Made by a program: the position numbers and the translations under genes. From NCBI GenBank assembly GCA_021287185.1, contig JAJTAZ010000022.1, forward strand, positions 62,001 through 126,000: DNA of 64,000 bases, read 5' to 3'. Shown one piece after another: positions 1 to 7,555 of the stretch (positions are counted from its first letter, which is position 1; each line of letters begins with the position of its first letter). This DNA is from Burkholderiales bacterium. GTDB lineage: Bacteria > Pseudomonadota > Gammaproteobacteria > Burkholderiales > Burkholderiaceae. A model generated the notes under the pieces. It saw only the letters and a program-made list of their open reading frames with translations, was not told the origin of the DNA and ran no database searches.

Positions 1-47
1 TGTTGTCCAAACCCATGTTCAACCTTATTTCTCAAGCCGTTTTATGA
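1..47 (+). CDS. 3' end of an unidentified upstream gene (partial)
   Basis: The third reading frame is open from base 3 and ends at a TGA at 45-47. This stop overlaps the ATG of the next gene at 44-46 as an ATGA, a common sign of translational coupling. The visible tail is about 14 residues (ends ...NLISQAVL), too short to identify. Frame 2, which carries the next gene, is also open to the window edge, so an upstream start for that gene cannot be excluded. The ATGA overlap is the main argument for a separate gene here. Confidence 0.35.
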   Translation, partial: LSKPMFNLISQAVL

Positions 48-475
48 ACCCTACACATCCACCATCCAGTCAAAACACCGATGCCGATGCTGACTTGGCA
101 CGCACCACCGCGCATTTACTCCATACCAGCCGCTATATCTGGCATTTTAATTTGATGGTGTGTGTCATCAGCCTATGGCTTTCATCACAAAGCCCCGTAG
201 TTTATTGGGCGGTTTTGGAGGTATTGCTCACAGTTTTGATATTGTTTTTCCTTGTCCGCATTCAATTCGATGCACGGTTATTGGCAGAGATTGCTCAGGG
301 TCGTTTGACTTTAAATCATTTAGACAACGCACTGATACAACTCAAATTGCGCCCAACCTCTACGGTCATGCGTTCAATGCACGCGCGATGTTTGGCGTGT
401 ATGCGTTTGTTTTATATTTTTTGTGGGCTCACAGCAGTGCATGCGTTGATGCCCTTAACTCCACTTTTCATTTAA
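44..475 (+). CDS. Small integral membrane protein of unknown function
   Basis: The predicted protein has 143 residues. It has a polar N-terminus of about 30 residues and then two hydrophobic stretches (about residues 35-50 and 56-75) forming a likely membrane hairpin. A helical soluble part follows, and a further hydrophobic stretch lies at the C-terminus (about 115-140). I do not recognise a family. It sits 13 bp upstream of the CdsA-like gene and probably shares its transcript, so a role beside membrane lipid synthesis is possible but is only inferred from position. The ATG at 44 overlaps the stop of the preceding frame. Confidence 0.6.
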   Translation: MNPTHPPSSQNTDADADLARTTAHLLHTSRYIWHFNLMVCVISLWLSSQSPVVYWAVLEVLLTVLILFFLVRIQFDARLLAEIAQGRLTLNHLDNALIQLKLRPTSTVMRSMHARCLACMRLFYIFCGLTAVHALMPLTPLFI

Positions 476-488
476 ATTGATAATTTCT

Positions 489-1463
489 ATGAGCATTCAA
501 AATATAAAAACATTGCTGCAACACTCTTTATTTGCCCAAACTTTAAGCGGTATTTTGTTGTTGCTCATCATCAGCAGCACCCTTGCGTGGTTACTCAAAT
601 CACGCGCACGCTCGGAGCATGCACGTGCTTTATTTGACCACATCATCGTGCGCATCAACGCATGGTGGATCATGGCGGGGGTTTTGGCAGTGGCTTTTTA
701 CGGTGGTCTCATCACGACGGTGGTGCTGTTTTTTGTGCTATCCATCATTGCTTTGCGTGAATTTTTGCGTTTGATACCTTTGCATGATGCCGATAAACGC
801 CTTGCCCTGCTCGCATTTTGTGTCTTTACGCCTTTGCAATATTGGTTTGTCTATGATTTATGGTATGGCATGTTTGCGATTTTGATTCCAGTGTATGCCT
901 TCATGGTAGTGCCTTTTGTCTCGGCTTTAGCGGGTGATACTAAAAATTTTTTGGCGCGCACCGCCAATTTTCAGTGGGCATTGATGTTGTGTGTGTATTC
1001 GATTAGTTATTTACCCGCACTGTTGATGTTGCCGTTTACCCATCATTACGCTGACCGTAATATTCAATTGATTTTGTATTTTGTGATTGTGGTGCAATTA
1101 TCCGACGTGTTGCAGTTCATTTATGGCAAATTATTGGGCAAACACGCACTCGCACCGAATGTCAGCCCGAATAAAACTTGGGAAGGTTTGGTGGGCGGCA
1201 TTACCACCGCAACCCTTTTGGGCGTATTTTTGCGCGGACTCACACCGTTTAGTGCAACTCAAGCAGCTGTGATTTGCTTGGTCATATTAATTGCTGGCTT
1301 TGCAGGCGGTTTGTGCATGTCGGCAATTAAACGTGATCGTGGGGTCAAAGATTTTGGCAACTTGATTCAGGGACATGGGGGTGTTTTGGATCGGTTGGAC
1401 TCGGTCGTATTCTCAGCCCCCTTGTTTTTTCATATTTGTCGGTATTGGTTTCTCAATGCATAA
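489..1463 (+). CDS. CdsA-type phosphatidate cytidylyltransferase
   Basis: This is a polytopic inner-membrane enzyme expected to make CDP-diacylglycerol from CTP and phosphatidic acid, the branch point for phospholipid synthesis. The C-terminal part carries the complete family signature: S-x-x-K-R-x(4)-K-D-x-x-x-x-[LI]-x-x-H-G-G-x-x-D-R-x-D, read here as SAIKRDRGVKDF followed by HGGVLDRLDS. About eight hydrophobic segments precede it. The open frame begins at a TTG at 477, but the ATG at 489 is the more likely start and gives 324 residues, longer than the classic 285-residue CdsA. This length and the linkage to another small membrane gene resemble the accessory CdsA paralogues (YnbB-like) rather than the cdsA beside the isoprenoid and Bam genes. 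It could therefore be a second copy. Confidence 0.85.
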   Translation: MSIQNIKTLLQHSLFAQTLSGILLLLIISSTLAWLLKSRARSEHARALFDHIIVRINAWWIMAGVLAVAFYGGLITTVVLFFVLSIIALREFLRLIPLHDADKRLALLAFCVFTPLQYWFVYDLWYGMFAILIPVYAFMVVPFVSALAGDTKNFLARTANFQWALMLCVYSISYLPALLMLPFTHHYADRNIQLILYFVIVVQLSDVLQFIYGKLLGKHALAPNVSPNKTWEGLVGGITTATLLGVFLRGLTPFSATQAAVICLVILIAGFAGGLCMSAIKRDRGVKDFGNLIQGHGGVLDRLDSVVFSAPLFFHICRYWFLNA

Positions 1464-1491
1464 AAAATGGGCAAATAATTTGCCCATTTTT
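1463..1491. terminator. Bidirectional intrinsic terminator
   Basis: A perfect 13-bp inverted repeat (AAAAATGGGCAAA, loop TAA, TTTGCCCATTTTT) lies between the convergent ends of the CdsA-like gene and alanine dehydrogenase. U runs are available on both strands, so it can serve both. Confidence 0.85.
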
Positions 1492-1509
1492 GATAAACAC
1501 CCATGAATA

Positions 1510-2631
1510 TTACAATGAATTAACCGCATCCAATGCAGGTGTGAACGCCAAGTTTTGCGCGTCTGCCACCGCTTTGTAAGTGAGTTTTCCTTTGCAAACA
1601 TTCAAACCGTTGAGCAAGTGCACATCGTCCAACAAGGCTTGCTTGATGCCCTTGTTGGCAATCGCCAAAGCGTACGGCAAAGTGGCATTGTTCAAGGCAT
1701 AGGTTGAGGTTCTCGGCACGCCACCTGGCATATTCGCCACACAGTAGTGCACCACATCATCAACCACATAAGTTGGGTTTTCATGCGTGGTGGCTTTAGA
1801 GGTTTCGGTACAACCGCCTTGGTCAATCGCCACGTCAACAATCACCGCGCCTTTTTTCATTTTTTGCAGCAAAGTGCGTGGAATCAATTTCGGTGCGTTG
1901 GCACCTGGAATCAACACGGTACCAATCACCAAATCGGCTTGCACCACGGCTTTTTCCACCGCATCTGCGGTTGAATAAACGGTTTTAATTCGCCCCGCAA
2001 AAACATCGTCTAAGTAACGCAAACGGTCAATATTGCGCTCAATTACGGTCACATCAGCACCCATGCCAACTGCCATTTTAGTGGCATTCAGACCCGCCAC
2101 ACCGCCGCCCAAAACAACAACATTTGAAGGTGCAACCCCAGGAACGCCGCCAAGCAATGCACCCAATCCGCCTTCGGATTTTTGCAATGAATACGCGCCA
2201 ACCTGCACCGCCATGCGCCCTGCAACTTCAGACATCGGTGCGAGCAGAGGCAATGTGCGGTTGTCCGCTGTCACCGTCTCATACGCCACGCCGATACAGC
2301 CCGATTTGAGCAAACCTTCGGTTTGTGGGGCATCGGGTGCAAGGTGCAAATAAGTGAACAAGATTTGCCCGTCACGCAATTGTTCGTATTCAACCTTTTG
2401 TGGTTCTTTTACTTTGACAATCATTTCGCACTGCGCGAAAATCTCCGCAGCAGTTGCTTTCACCTGTGCACCCACGGCTTGATAAGTTGCATCGTCTGCA
2501 CCGATGCCTTGACCTGCTTGAGTTTCCACCCAAACTTCATGGCCGTTGGCAATGAGTTCACGTACATTTTGCGGTGTGAGTCCAACGCGGTTTTCGTTGG
2601 TTTTGATTTCTTTTGGTACGCCAATTAACAT
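1510..2631 (-). CDS. ald: Alanine dehydrogenase
   Basis: It catalyses NAD-dependent reversible oxidative deamination of L-alanine to pyruvate and ammonia, a catabolic and redox-balancing step. The 373-residue length matches the family (about 371). The N-terminus MLIGVPKEIK followed by NENRVGLTP is the AlaDh/PNT signature with the substrate-binding Arg. A Rossmann NAD-binding site VVVLGGGVAGLNATKMA lies near residue 172, followed by the acidic end of the second strand (VIERN). The start ATG is preceded by a clear AGGAG. It is a single gene, divergent from folA across 200 bp of AT-rich DNA. Such ald genes are often controlled by Lrp/AsnC-type regulators; one Lrp gene is in this window (28.1 kb), but a link is inference. 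Confidence 0.96.
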   Translation of the reverse strand: MLIGVPKEIKTNENRVGLTPQNVRELIANGHEVWVETQAGQGIGADDATYQAVGAQVKATAAEIFAQCEMIVKVKEPQKVEYEQLRDGQILFTYLHLAPDAPQTEGLLKSGCIGVAYETVTADNRTLPLLAPMSEVAGRMAVQVGAYSLQKSEGGLGALLGGVPGVAPSNVVVLGGGVAGLNATKMAVGMGADVTVIERNIDRLRYLDDVFAGRIKTVYSTADAVEKAVVQADLVIGTVLIPGANAPKLIPRTLLQKMKKGAVIVDVAIDQGGCTETSKATTHENPTYVVDDVVHYCVANMPGGVPRTSTYALNNATLPYALAIANKGIKQALLDDVHLLNGLNVCKGKLTYKAVADAQNLAFTPALDAVNSL

Positions 2632-2839
2632 AATAATCTCCTGTGTAATGTGTTATTTATAATAACAATTGAGAGTATATAAGACAAAAGTAAAATTATT
2701 AAATCGTATTTTTCATAAAATCAAAATTTTTAACTGATAAAAAATTTATTTTAGAATAAATGTTTATTTGAAACAATTGGTGCCTTTATCATCATCGATT
2801 TGGTATCATTGCACCACCATCCATTTAATTGCTACAACC

Positions 2840-3487
2840 ATGCCTGCTCACACTCAAAAGCCACTCATCACCATCATTGCCGCAATTTCTGCAAACAGAG
2901 GTCTGGGTAAAAATAACCAACTTTTGTGGAAAATTCCGCAGGATTTGAGTTTTTTCAAAAAAGTCACAACCGGCAGCCCAATCATCATGGGCAACAAGAC
3001 CTACTTTTCCATCGGTCGCCCCCTGCCCAACCGTTTAAACATTGTCGTATCAAGAACCTTAGTCAGCCAAAGTATTCAGATTGACGGCTGCGAAGTTGTG
3101 CCTTCGCTCAAAGAAGCGATTGCCTTAGCGACCAGTTATTTAACTTTACACCGATTCAACCATTCCGAACGCAGTACTCAATTAATCGGGACACCAGAAG
3201 ACTCCAGTATTTTGAATACCCGACCAATCTCTGGATCACACGGCATGCCACAGCCTCAAACCCAAGCCGAAATTTTCATCATCGGGGGGGCACAAATTTA
3301 TACCCACGCTTTAGAAAGTAAAGTGGTTGATCGGGTGTTGCTAACAGAAATCCACCAATCCAGCGATGCCGACGTGTTTTTCCCAGTACTCCAAGAAAAA
3401 GAATGGCAAGAGGTATCGCGCGAATCACATTTCGATGAAACAAATGGACTCTCTTTTGACTTTGTCGATTATCGAAAACGCGCATGA
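2840..3487 (+). CDS. folA: Dihydrofolate reductase with a 42-residue insertion
   Basis: It reduces dihydrofolate to tetrahydrofolate with NADPH. Family marks: the N-terminal strand TIIAAISANRGLGKNN, LLWKIPQDLSFFK carrying the catalytic-site Asp (residue 35), IIMGNKTYFSIGRPLP and IFIIGGAQIY near residue 146. I place the start at the ATG at 2840 (215 residues), not the upstream in-frame ATG at 2768, because DHFRs start just before this first strand. The protein is long for the family (about 160). The extra length is an insertion at about residues 101-142, rich in Ser, Thr, Pro and Gln, just before the IFIIGG strand. The usual Arg of the MGRxT motif (E. coli Arg44, NADPH phosphate contact) is Asn here and the following Trp is Tyr. 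The gene overlaps the next by 4 bp. Confidence 0.9.
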   Translation: MPAHTQKPLITIIAAISANRGLGKNNQLLWKIPQDLSFFKKVTTGSPIIMGNKTYFSIGRPLPNRLNIVVSRTLVSQSIQIDGCEVVPSLKEAIALATSYLTLHRFNHSERSTQLIGTPEDSSILNTRPISGSHGMPQPQTQAEIFIIGGAQIYTHALESKVVDRVLLTEIHQSSDADVFFPVLQEKEWQEVSRESHFDETNGLSFDFVDYRKRA

Positions 3488-4392
3488 AACCAATGGCATC
3501 CAACCCTCGTAAAAAACTGGATAAGTCCACTGCCTACGAAGTTCGTCCTGAGCAATCGGTTGATTTACTCAAAGCGTTGCACATTCTGACTTCGGATGGA
3601 AAAATCAACCAAGACTCCAGAAGAAAACTAAAACAAATCAACCACTTATTTAATTTTATTAAACCATTACTTGATAATGTTTTTGAGCAAAAAAACCACA
3701 TATATATGGTGGATCACGGTGCAGGAAAATCATATTTGGGGTTTTTAATATACGATTTGTACTTTAAACCCTTGGGTTTGATTGCTGAGCAAGCGATGAT
3801 TTACGGCATCGAAACGCGCGACGAGTTGGTCACACGCTCACAACAATTGGCACAAAAAGCTGGGTTTACAGGCATGCAGTTTCTCAATCTATCGGTTGCA
3901 GACTCCATTGAATCACAATTACTGCCTGAGTCAATTGACATCGTCACTGCCCTGCACGCGTGCAACACCGCAACGGACGATGCCATTAAATTTGCCTTGA
4001 CCAAAAATGCCCAACACATCGTCCTTGTGCCCTGCTGTCAGGCCGAAGTCGCCAGTGTTTTACGCGCCAACAAATCTCAGCAGCTGGCCAATCCACTTGC
4101 AGAGATTTGGCGGCACCCCATTCATACACGTGAGTTTGGTAGCCACATCACCAACGTATTGCGTTGCCTGCAATTGCAAGCGCATGGTTATGATGTCTCG
4201 GTTACGGAATTGGTCGGGTGGGAACACTCTATGAAAAATGAATTGATCATCGCCTCACGCAAATACCACACCAATGGCCGTATTCAATACAATCGCAACG
4301 CAGCGCAACGTTTGCATGAATTGCTCAACACCTTGGGCTTAGACACCTTGAACACTCGTTTTTTTACTCCAAATTTGGCGGCTGGCGTATAA
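3484..4392 (+). CDS. Class I SAM-dependent methyltransferase (GSTCD/METTL25-like domain), target unknown
   Basis: The protein has 302 residues. A SAM-binding motif I of the form DHGAGKSYL lies at about residue 77. The acidic post-motif GIETRDEL follows near residue 108, then a motif-IV-like DIVTALHACNTATDDAI and a VPCCQAE motif. The combination HAC...ATD...PCC is typical of the Methyltransf_32-type family whose substrates are mostly unknown. An ATGA overlap with folA (3484-3487) implies translational coupling; an ATG at 3493 is the alternative start. Pairing with folA might hint at a one-carbon link, but this is only inference from position. RNA or protein is the more usual substrate class. 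Confidence 0.75.
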   Translation: MKPMASNPRKKLDKSTAYEVRPEQSVDLLKALHILTSDGKINQDSRRKLKQINHLFNFIKPLLDNVFEQKNHIYMVDHGAGKSYLGFLIYDLYFKPLGLIAEQAMIYGIETRDELVTRSQQLAQKAGFTGMQFLNLSVADSIESQLLPESIDIVTALHACNTATDDAIKFALTKNAQHIVLVPCCQAEVASVLRANKSQQLANPLAEIWRHPIHTREFGSHITNVLRCLQLQAHGYDVSVTELVGWEHSMKNELIIASRKYHTNGRIQYNRNAAQRLHELLNTLGLDTLNTRFFTPNLAAGV

Positions 4393-4439
4393 TGCACTCG
4401 TGTAACACCACACCGATTAGTTGAACTGAAAGCACCTTT

Positions 4440-4955
4440 ATGAAAATCACAAAAAATACTGTAGTGACCCTGTCCATGTCGGTCACAGACGCACAAAACA
4501 ACTTCATCGAGCAAACCTCTGGCGATGGTTTTACCTATTTGCACGGCGGCTATGATGATTTCTTCCCAACCATAGAAGAAGCCCTTGAAGGACAAGAGAT
4601 TGGCTTTGAAACCACCATCCAACTCGAGCCTGAAGACGCCTTTGGTGAATACGATGCCGAGTTGGTTCGTGTTGAAGACCGCAGTTTATTTCCACCTGAA
4701 ACAGAAGCGGGCATGATGTTTGAGGGCATTCCCGAAGGCGGAGATGAAGACGAAATGGAGTTTTTCACAGTGACCGATATTGCGGGGGATAAAGTGGTCT
4801 TGGATGGCAACCATCCTTTGGCGGGCGTTGCGCTGCGCTGTACCGTCAAAGTCACCGACGTGCGTGCTGCAACGGCTGAGGAAATTGAACACGAACATGT
4901 GCACGATGGTGATGATCACCACCATGACCACGATGAACACGACACTGTGCATTGA
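4440..4955 (+). CDS. slyD: FKBP-type peptidyl-prolyl isomerase SlyD
   Basis: A cytosolic prolyl isomerase and chaperone. The 171-residue protein begins with the split FKBP domain (strand MKITKNTVVTLSMSV, then GGYDDFFPTIEEALEGQEIG). The chaperone insert-in-flap domain carries the typical PEDAFGEYD motif. A C-terminal tail rich in His, Asp and Glu (EHEHVHDGDDHHHDHDEH) follows, the nickel-binding tail seen in SlyD and used in hydrogenase maturation and metal storage. No hydrogenase genes are in this window. It lies 47 bp after the methyltransferase and is closed by a strong terminator. Confidence 0.93.
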   Translation: MKITKNTVVTLSMSVTDAQNNFIEQTSGDGFTYLHGGYDDFFPTIEEALEGQEIGFETTIQLEPEDAFGEYDAELVRVEDRSLFPPETEAGMMFEGIPEGGDEDEMEFFTVTDIAGDKVVLDGNHPLAGVALRCTVKVTDVRAATAEEIEHEHVHDGDDHHHDHDEHDTVH

Positions 4956-4985
4956 GCGAATAGATTGAATCGAGTTGTGTTTCAG

Positions 4986-5017
4986 AAAAAAACCTACCCA
5001 AAACGGTAGGTTTTTTT
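4986..5017. terminator. Bidirectional intrinsic terminator
   Basis: A 13-bp inverted repeat (AAAAAAACCTACC / GGTAGGTTTTTTT) with a 6-base loop lies between the convergent slyD and ahpF. It has a U run on each strand. Confidence 0.88.
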
Positions 5018-5071
5018 ATGCTAAACATCAATATTCAATGATATGAGGTGATTGTAAAAACCACCATGTGT

Positions 5072-6628
5072 TTATTGACCAGAACGAATTAAATAGTCAA
5101 ACGCGCCCAATGCCGCAGTCGCCCCCGCCCCCATCGAGATGATGATTTGTTTGTAGGGCACAGTGGTACAATCGCCCGCCGCAAACACACCTGCCATAGA
5201 AGTTTGACCTCGACTATCAATTTCAATCTCACCGCGTGGACTTAATTGGACGGTGTCTTTAAGCCAATCGGTATTCGGTAACAGACCAATTTGCACAAAA
5301 ATACCTTCTAATTCAATCAAATGAACCTCATCCGTTTGGCGGTCTTTGTAGCGCAGCCCTGTCACGCGCTGACCATCGCCAATCACTTCCGTGGTTAACG
5401 CCAAGGTGTGGATGGTCACATTGGGTAAACTGCGCAATTTGTCTTGCAACACGGCATCCGCACGCAATTGCCCATCAAACTCCAATAAAGTCACATGCGC
5501 CACGATACCCGCCAAATCAATCGCTGCTTCCACCCCCGAGTTACCGCCACCAATTACGGCCACGCGTTTGCCTTTGAACAAAGGACCGTCACAATGTGGA
5601 CAATAAGCCACGCCTTTTGCTCGATACTCGGCTTCTCCAGGGACATTCATATTGCGCCAGCGCGCACCTGTTGCGAGAATCACCGATTTGCTTTTGAGTA
5701 CCGCGCCATTTTCGAGTTTCACAGACAGCAAACCATCTGCACCAGCAGCTCGTAATTGAGCGGCTTTTTGTACATTCATGATGTCCACGGGATACGCCCG
5801 CACATGCTGCTCCAAGGCAGCGGCAAGTTTAGGCCCTTCGGTTTCAGTGACCGAAATAAAATTCTCAATCGCCAATGTATCTAAAATTTGCCCGCCAAAA
5901 CGCTCCGCCACCACGCCCGTGTTGATGCCCTTGCGTGCCGCATAAATCGCCGCTGCCGCACCCGCAGGGCCGCCACCGACCACCAAAACATCAAACGGTG
6001 CTTTGGCATTGAGTTGTTCTGCCGCTTTTGCGCTCGCGCCAGTATCGAGTTTGGCAATAATTTCTTCGCAAGTCATGCGTCCTTGACCAAACTCTTGACC
6101 ATTGAGAAACACAGTCGGCACAGCCATGATGTTGCGCGACTTAACTTCGTCTTGGAAATCCGCACCATCGATCATTGTATGGCTAATGTTGGGGTTGAGT
6201 ACAGACATTAAATTCAGTGCTTGTACCACTTCTGGACAGTTGTGACATGACAGAGAAATAAAGGTTTCAAAGTGCATCGGGGTATTCAAACTTTGAATCT
6301 GCTCAATCGCTTGTGCATCCAATTTGGGCGGATGTCCGCCGACTTGCAAAAGTGCGAGCACCAAAGAAGTGAACTCATGCCCCATCGGCACACCTGCGAA
6401 CGCCACGCGTGGCGTTTGACCCACCTCACCCACTGTAAACGAAGGTTTCCATTGCGATGCGCCATCCTCACGTACGGAGACTTTATCGGACAATTGTGCC
6501 AATGCGGTCAACAGTTCACGTATCTCAGTAGCCTTGGCACTGCCATCCAACGTTGCCACCAGTTCGATGGGGCGTTGTAGTTTTTCTAAATACGCTTTGA
6601 GCTGCGCTTGGATGTTTGCATCGAGCAT
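5072..6628 (-). CDS. ahpF: Alkyl hydroperoxide reductase subunit F
   Basis: A flavoprotein disulfide reductase that passes electrons from NADH to AhpC for reduction of peroxides. The 518-residue protein has the full AhpF layout. Two tandem thioredoxin folds come first, with the CHNC redox centre at residues 128-131. The thioredoxin-reductase-like part follows, with FAD motif [19 protein letters not shown], the second redox centre CPHC (near 343), the NAD motif [18 protein letters not shown] and the terminal GVFAAGDCT motif. It lies downstream of ahpC in the same direction with a 180-bp gap holding an inverted repeat. Transcription is probably shared with ahpC. Confidence 0.97.
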   Translation of the reverse strand: MLDANIQAQLKAYLEKLQRPIELVATLDGSAKATEIRELLTALAQLSDKVSVREDGASQWKPSFTVGEVGQTPRVAFAGVPMGHEFTSLVLALLQVGGHPPKLDAQAIEQIQSLNTPMHFETFISLSCHNCPEVVQALNLMSVLNPNISHTMIDGADFQDEVKSRNIMAVPTVFLNGQEFGQGRMTCEEIIAKLDTGASAKAAEQLNAKAPFDVLVVGGGPAGAAAAIYAARKGINTGVVAERFGGQILDTLAIENFISVTETEGPKLAAALEQHVRAYPVDIMNVQKAAQLRAAGADGLLSVKLENGAVLKSKSVILATGARWRNMNVPGEAEYRAKGVAYCPHCDGPLFKGKRVAVIGGGNSGVEAAIDLAGIVAHVTLLEFDGQLRADAVLQDKLRSLPNVTIHTLALTTEVIGDGQRVTGLRYKDRQTDEVHLIELEGIFVQIGLLPNTDWLKDTVQLSPRGEIEIDSRGQTSMAGVFAAGDCTTVPYKQIIISMGAGATAALGAFDYLIRSGQ

Positions 6629-6723
6629 GTTGTTCTCCTTGAGATAATGATTTAGGGCGCAAAAAACCCAGCCTCTGTGCTAAAACACACGAGACATCAA
6701 GAAAGTTGGGGGGATTTTTTGTA

Positions 6724-6749
6724 CAAGGCTCTGTGTGTACAAAGCCTTG
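6724..6749 (-). repeat. Inverted repeat between ahpC and ahpF
   Basis: CAAGGCT (6724-6730) and AGCCTTG (6743-6749) form a 7-bp stem with a 12-base loop on the ahpC-ahpF transcript. No U run follows on the coding strand, so it is not a classical terminator. It could be a partial terminator or a processing or stabilising hairpin that sets the ahpC:ahpF ratio (inference). Confidence 0.4.
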
Positions 6750-6808
6750 CGCAAAAAACTCCAAAAAATCAAAGGATAGTATTCAAACCACTCTCTGAAA
6801 ATGGTGCT

Positions 6809-7372
6809 TTAGATTTTACCAACCAAATCCAAAGAGGGTGCTAAAGTCGCTTCACCTGGAGTCCATTTGGCTGGACACACTTCACCTGGATGTGTAGCAA
6901 CGTATTGAGCCGCTTGAACTTTGCGCAACAATTCTTTCGCATCACGACCAATGCCCAAGTCATGAATTTCGGCCACTTTGATTTCGCCTTCAGGATTGAT
7001 GACGAACGTACCACGCAAAGCCAAACCTTCTTCTTCAATCATCACATCGAAGTTACGGGTAATCGTACCTGTTGGGTCACCAATCATTGGGTATTTGATT
7101 TTTTTGATGGTGTCAGATGCATCGTGCCATGCTTTGTGCGTGAAATGCGTGTCGGTTGAAACCGAATAACATTCAACGCCCAATTTTTGGAATTCTGGGT
7201 ACACATCCGCCAAATCGCCCAATTCTGTTGGACACACGAAAGTAAAGTCAGCTGGGTAAAAGAACACCACAGACCATTTGCCTTTCAAATCGGCATCGCT
7301 GACATCAACAAATGCACCATTGTGAAATGCAGTGGCTTTGAACGGTTTAACAGTTGAATTGATAATTGGCAT
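6809..7372 (-). CDS. ahpC: Alkyl hydroperoxide reductase subunit C (2-Cys peroxiredoxin)
   Basis: It reduces hydrogen peroxide, organic peroxides and peroxynitrite in the cytosol and is recycled by AhpF. The 187-residue protein matches enterobacterial AhpC in length and sequence type. The peroxidatic Cys47 lies in [15 protein letters not shown], the resolving Cys166 lies in PGEVCPAKW, and the [13 protein letters not shown] segment is typical. The start is preceded by AAAGGAG at ideal spacing. A TATAAT -10 box and an OxyR-like site lie upstream (separate entry), which fits peroxide induction. Confidence 0.98.
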   Translation of the reverse strand: MPIINSTVKPFKATAFHNGAFVDVSDADLKGKWSVVFFYPADFTFVCPTELGDLADVYPEFQKLGVECYSVSTDTHFTHKAWHDASDTIKKIKYPMIGDPTGTITRNFDVMIEEEGLALRGTFVINPEGEIKVAEIHDLGIGRDAKELLRKVQAAQYVATHPGEVCPAKWTPGEATLAPSLDLVGKI

Positions 7373-7420
7373 ATTTAACTCCTTTGAAAAATTGATGAAT
7401 GAATCATACGACTCGCAGGC

Positions 7421-7497
7421 ATTATAACAACAAATTTGGGCTCAAAACATCAATAGCCTCATTGTATTTTATTATTATTTTAATAGTATTTAACTAT
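7421..7497 (-). promoter_or_regulatory. ahpC promoter with OxyR-type operator
   Basis: On the minus strand a perfect TATAAT (plus-strand ATTATA at 7421-7426) lacks a good -35, as expected for an activator-dependent promoter. Upstream, at 7461-7497, four tetramers with exact 7-base spacing read ATTG-N7-TTAT-N7-ATAG-N7-CTAT. This matches 14 of 16 positions of the OxyR consensus ATAG-N7-CTAT-N7-ATAG-N7-CTAT. The operator edge is roughly 45 bases upstream of the expected transcript start, a suitable place to contact RNA polymerase. No oxyR gene is in this window. Confidence 0.6.
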
Positions 7498-7506
7498 TAT
7501 TAACGG

Positions 7507-7537
7507 CAAAATAAAACAACGAGCATGCGCCCGTTGT
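7507..7537 (-). terminator. carB terminator
   Basis: Read on the minus strand, ACAACG ... CGTTGT closes a GC-rich hairpin directly followed by TTTATTTT. It lies 20 bp past the carB stop and before the ahpC promoter. Confidence 0.7.
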
Positions 7538-7555
7538 CTTAAACTTTAAAACCAA

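Noticed and set aside
2632..2839. Riboswitch or structured RNA between ald and folA
   Set aside because: The region is AT-rich and without conserved stems that I recognise. It looks like plain divergent promoters.
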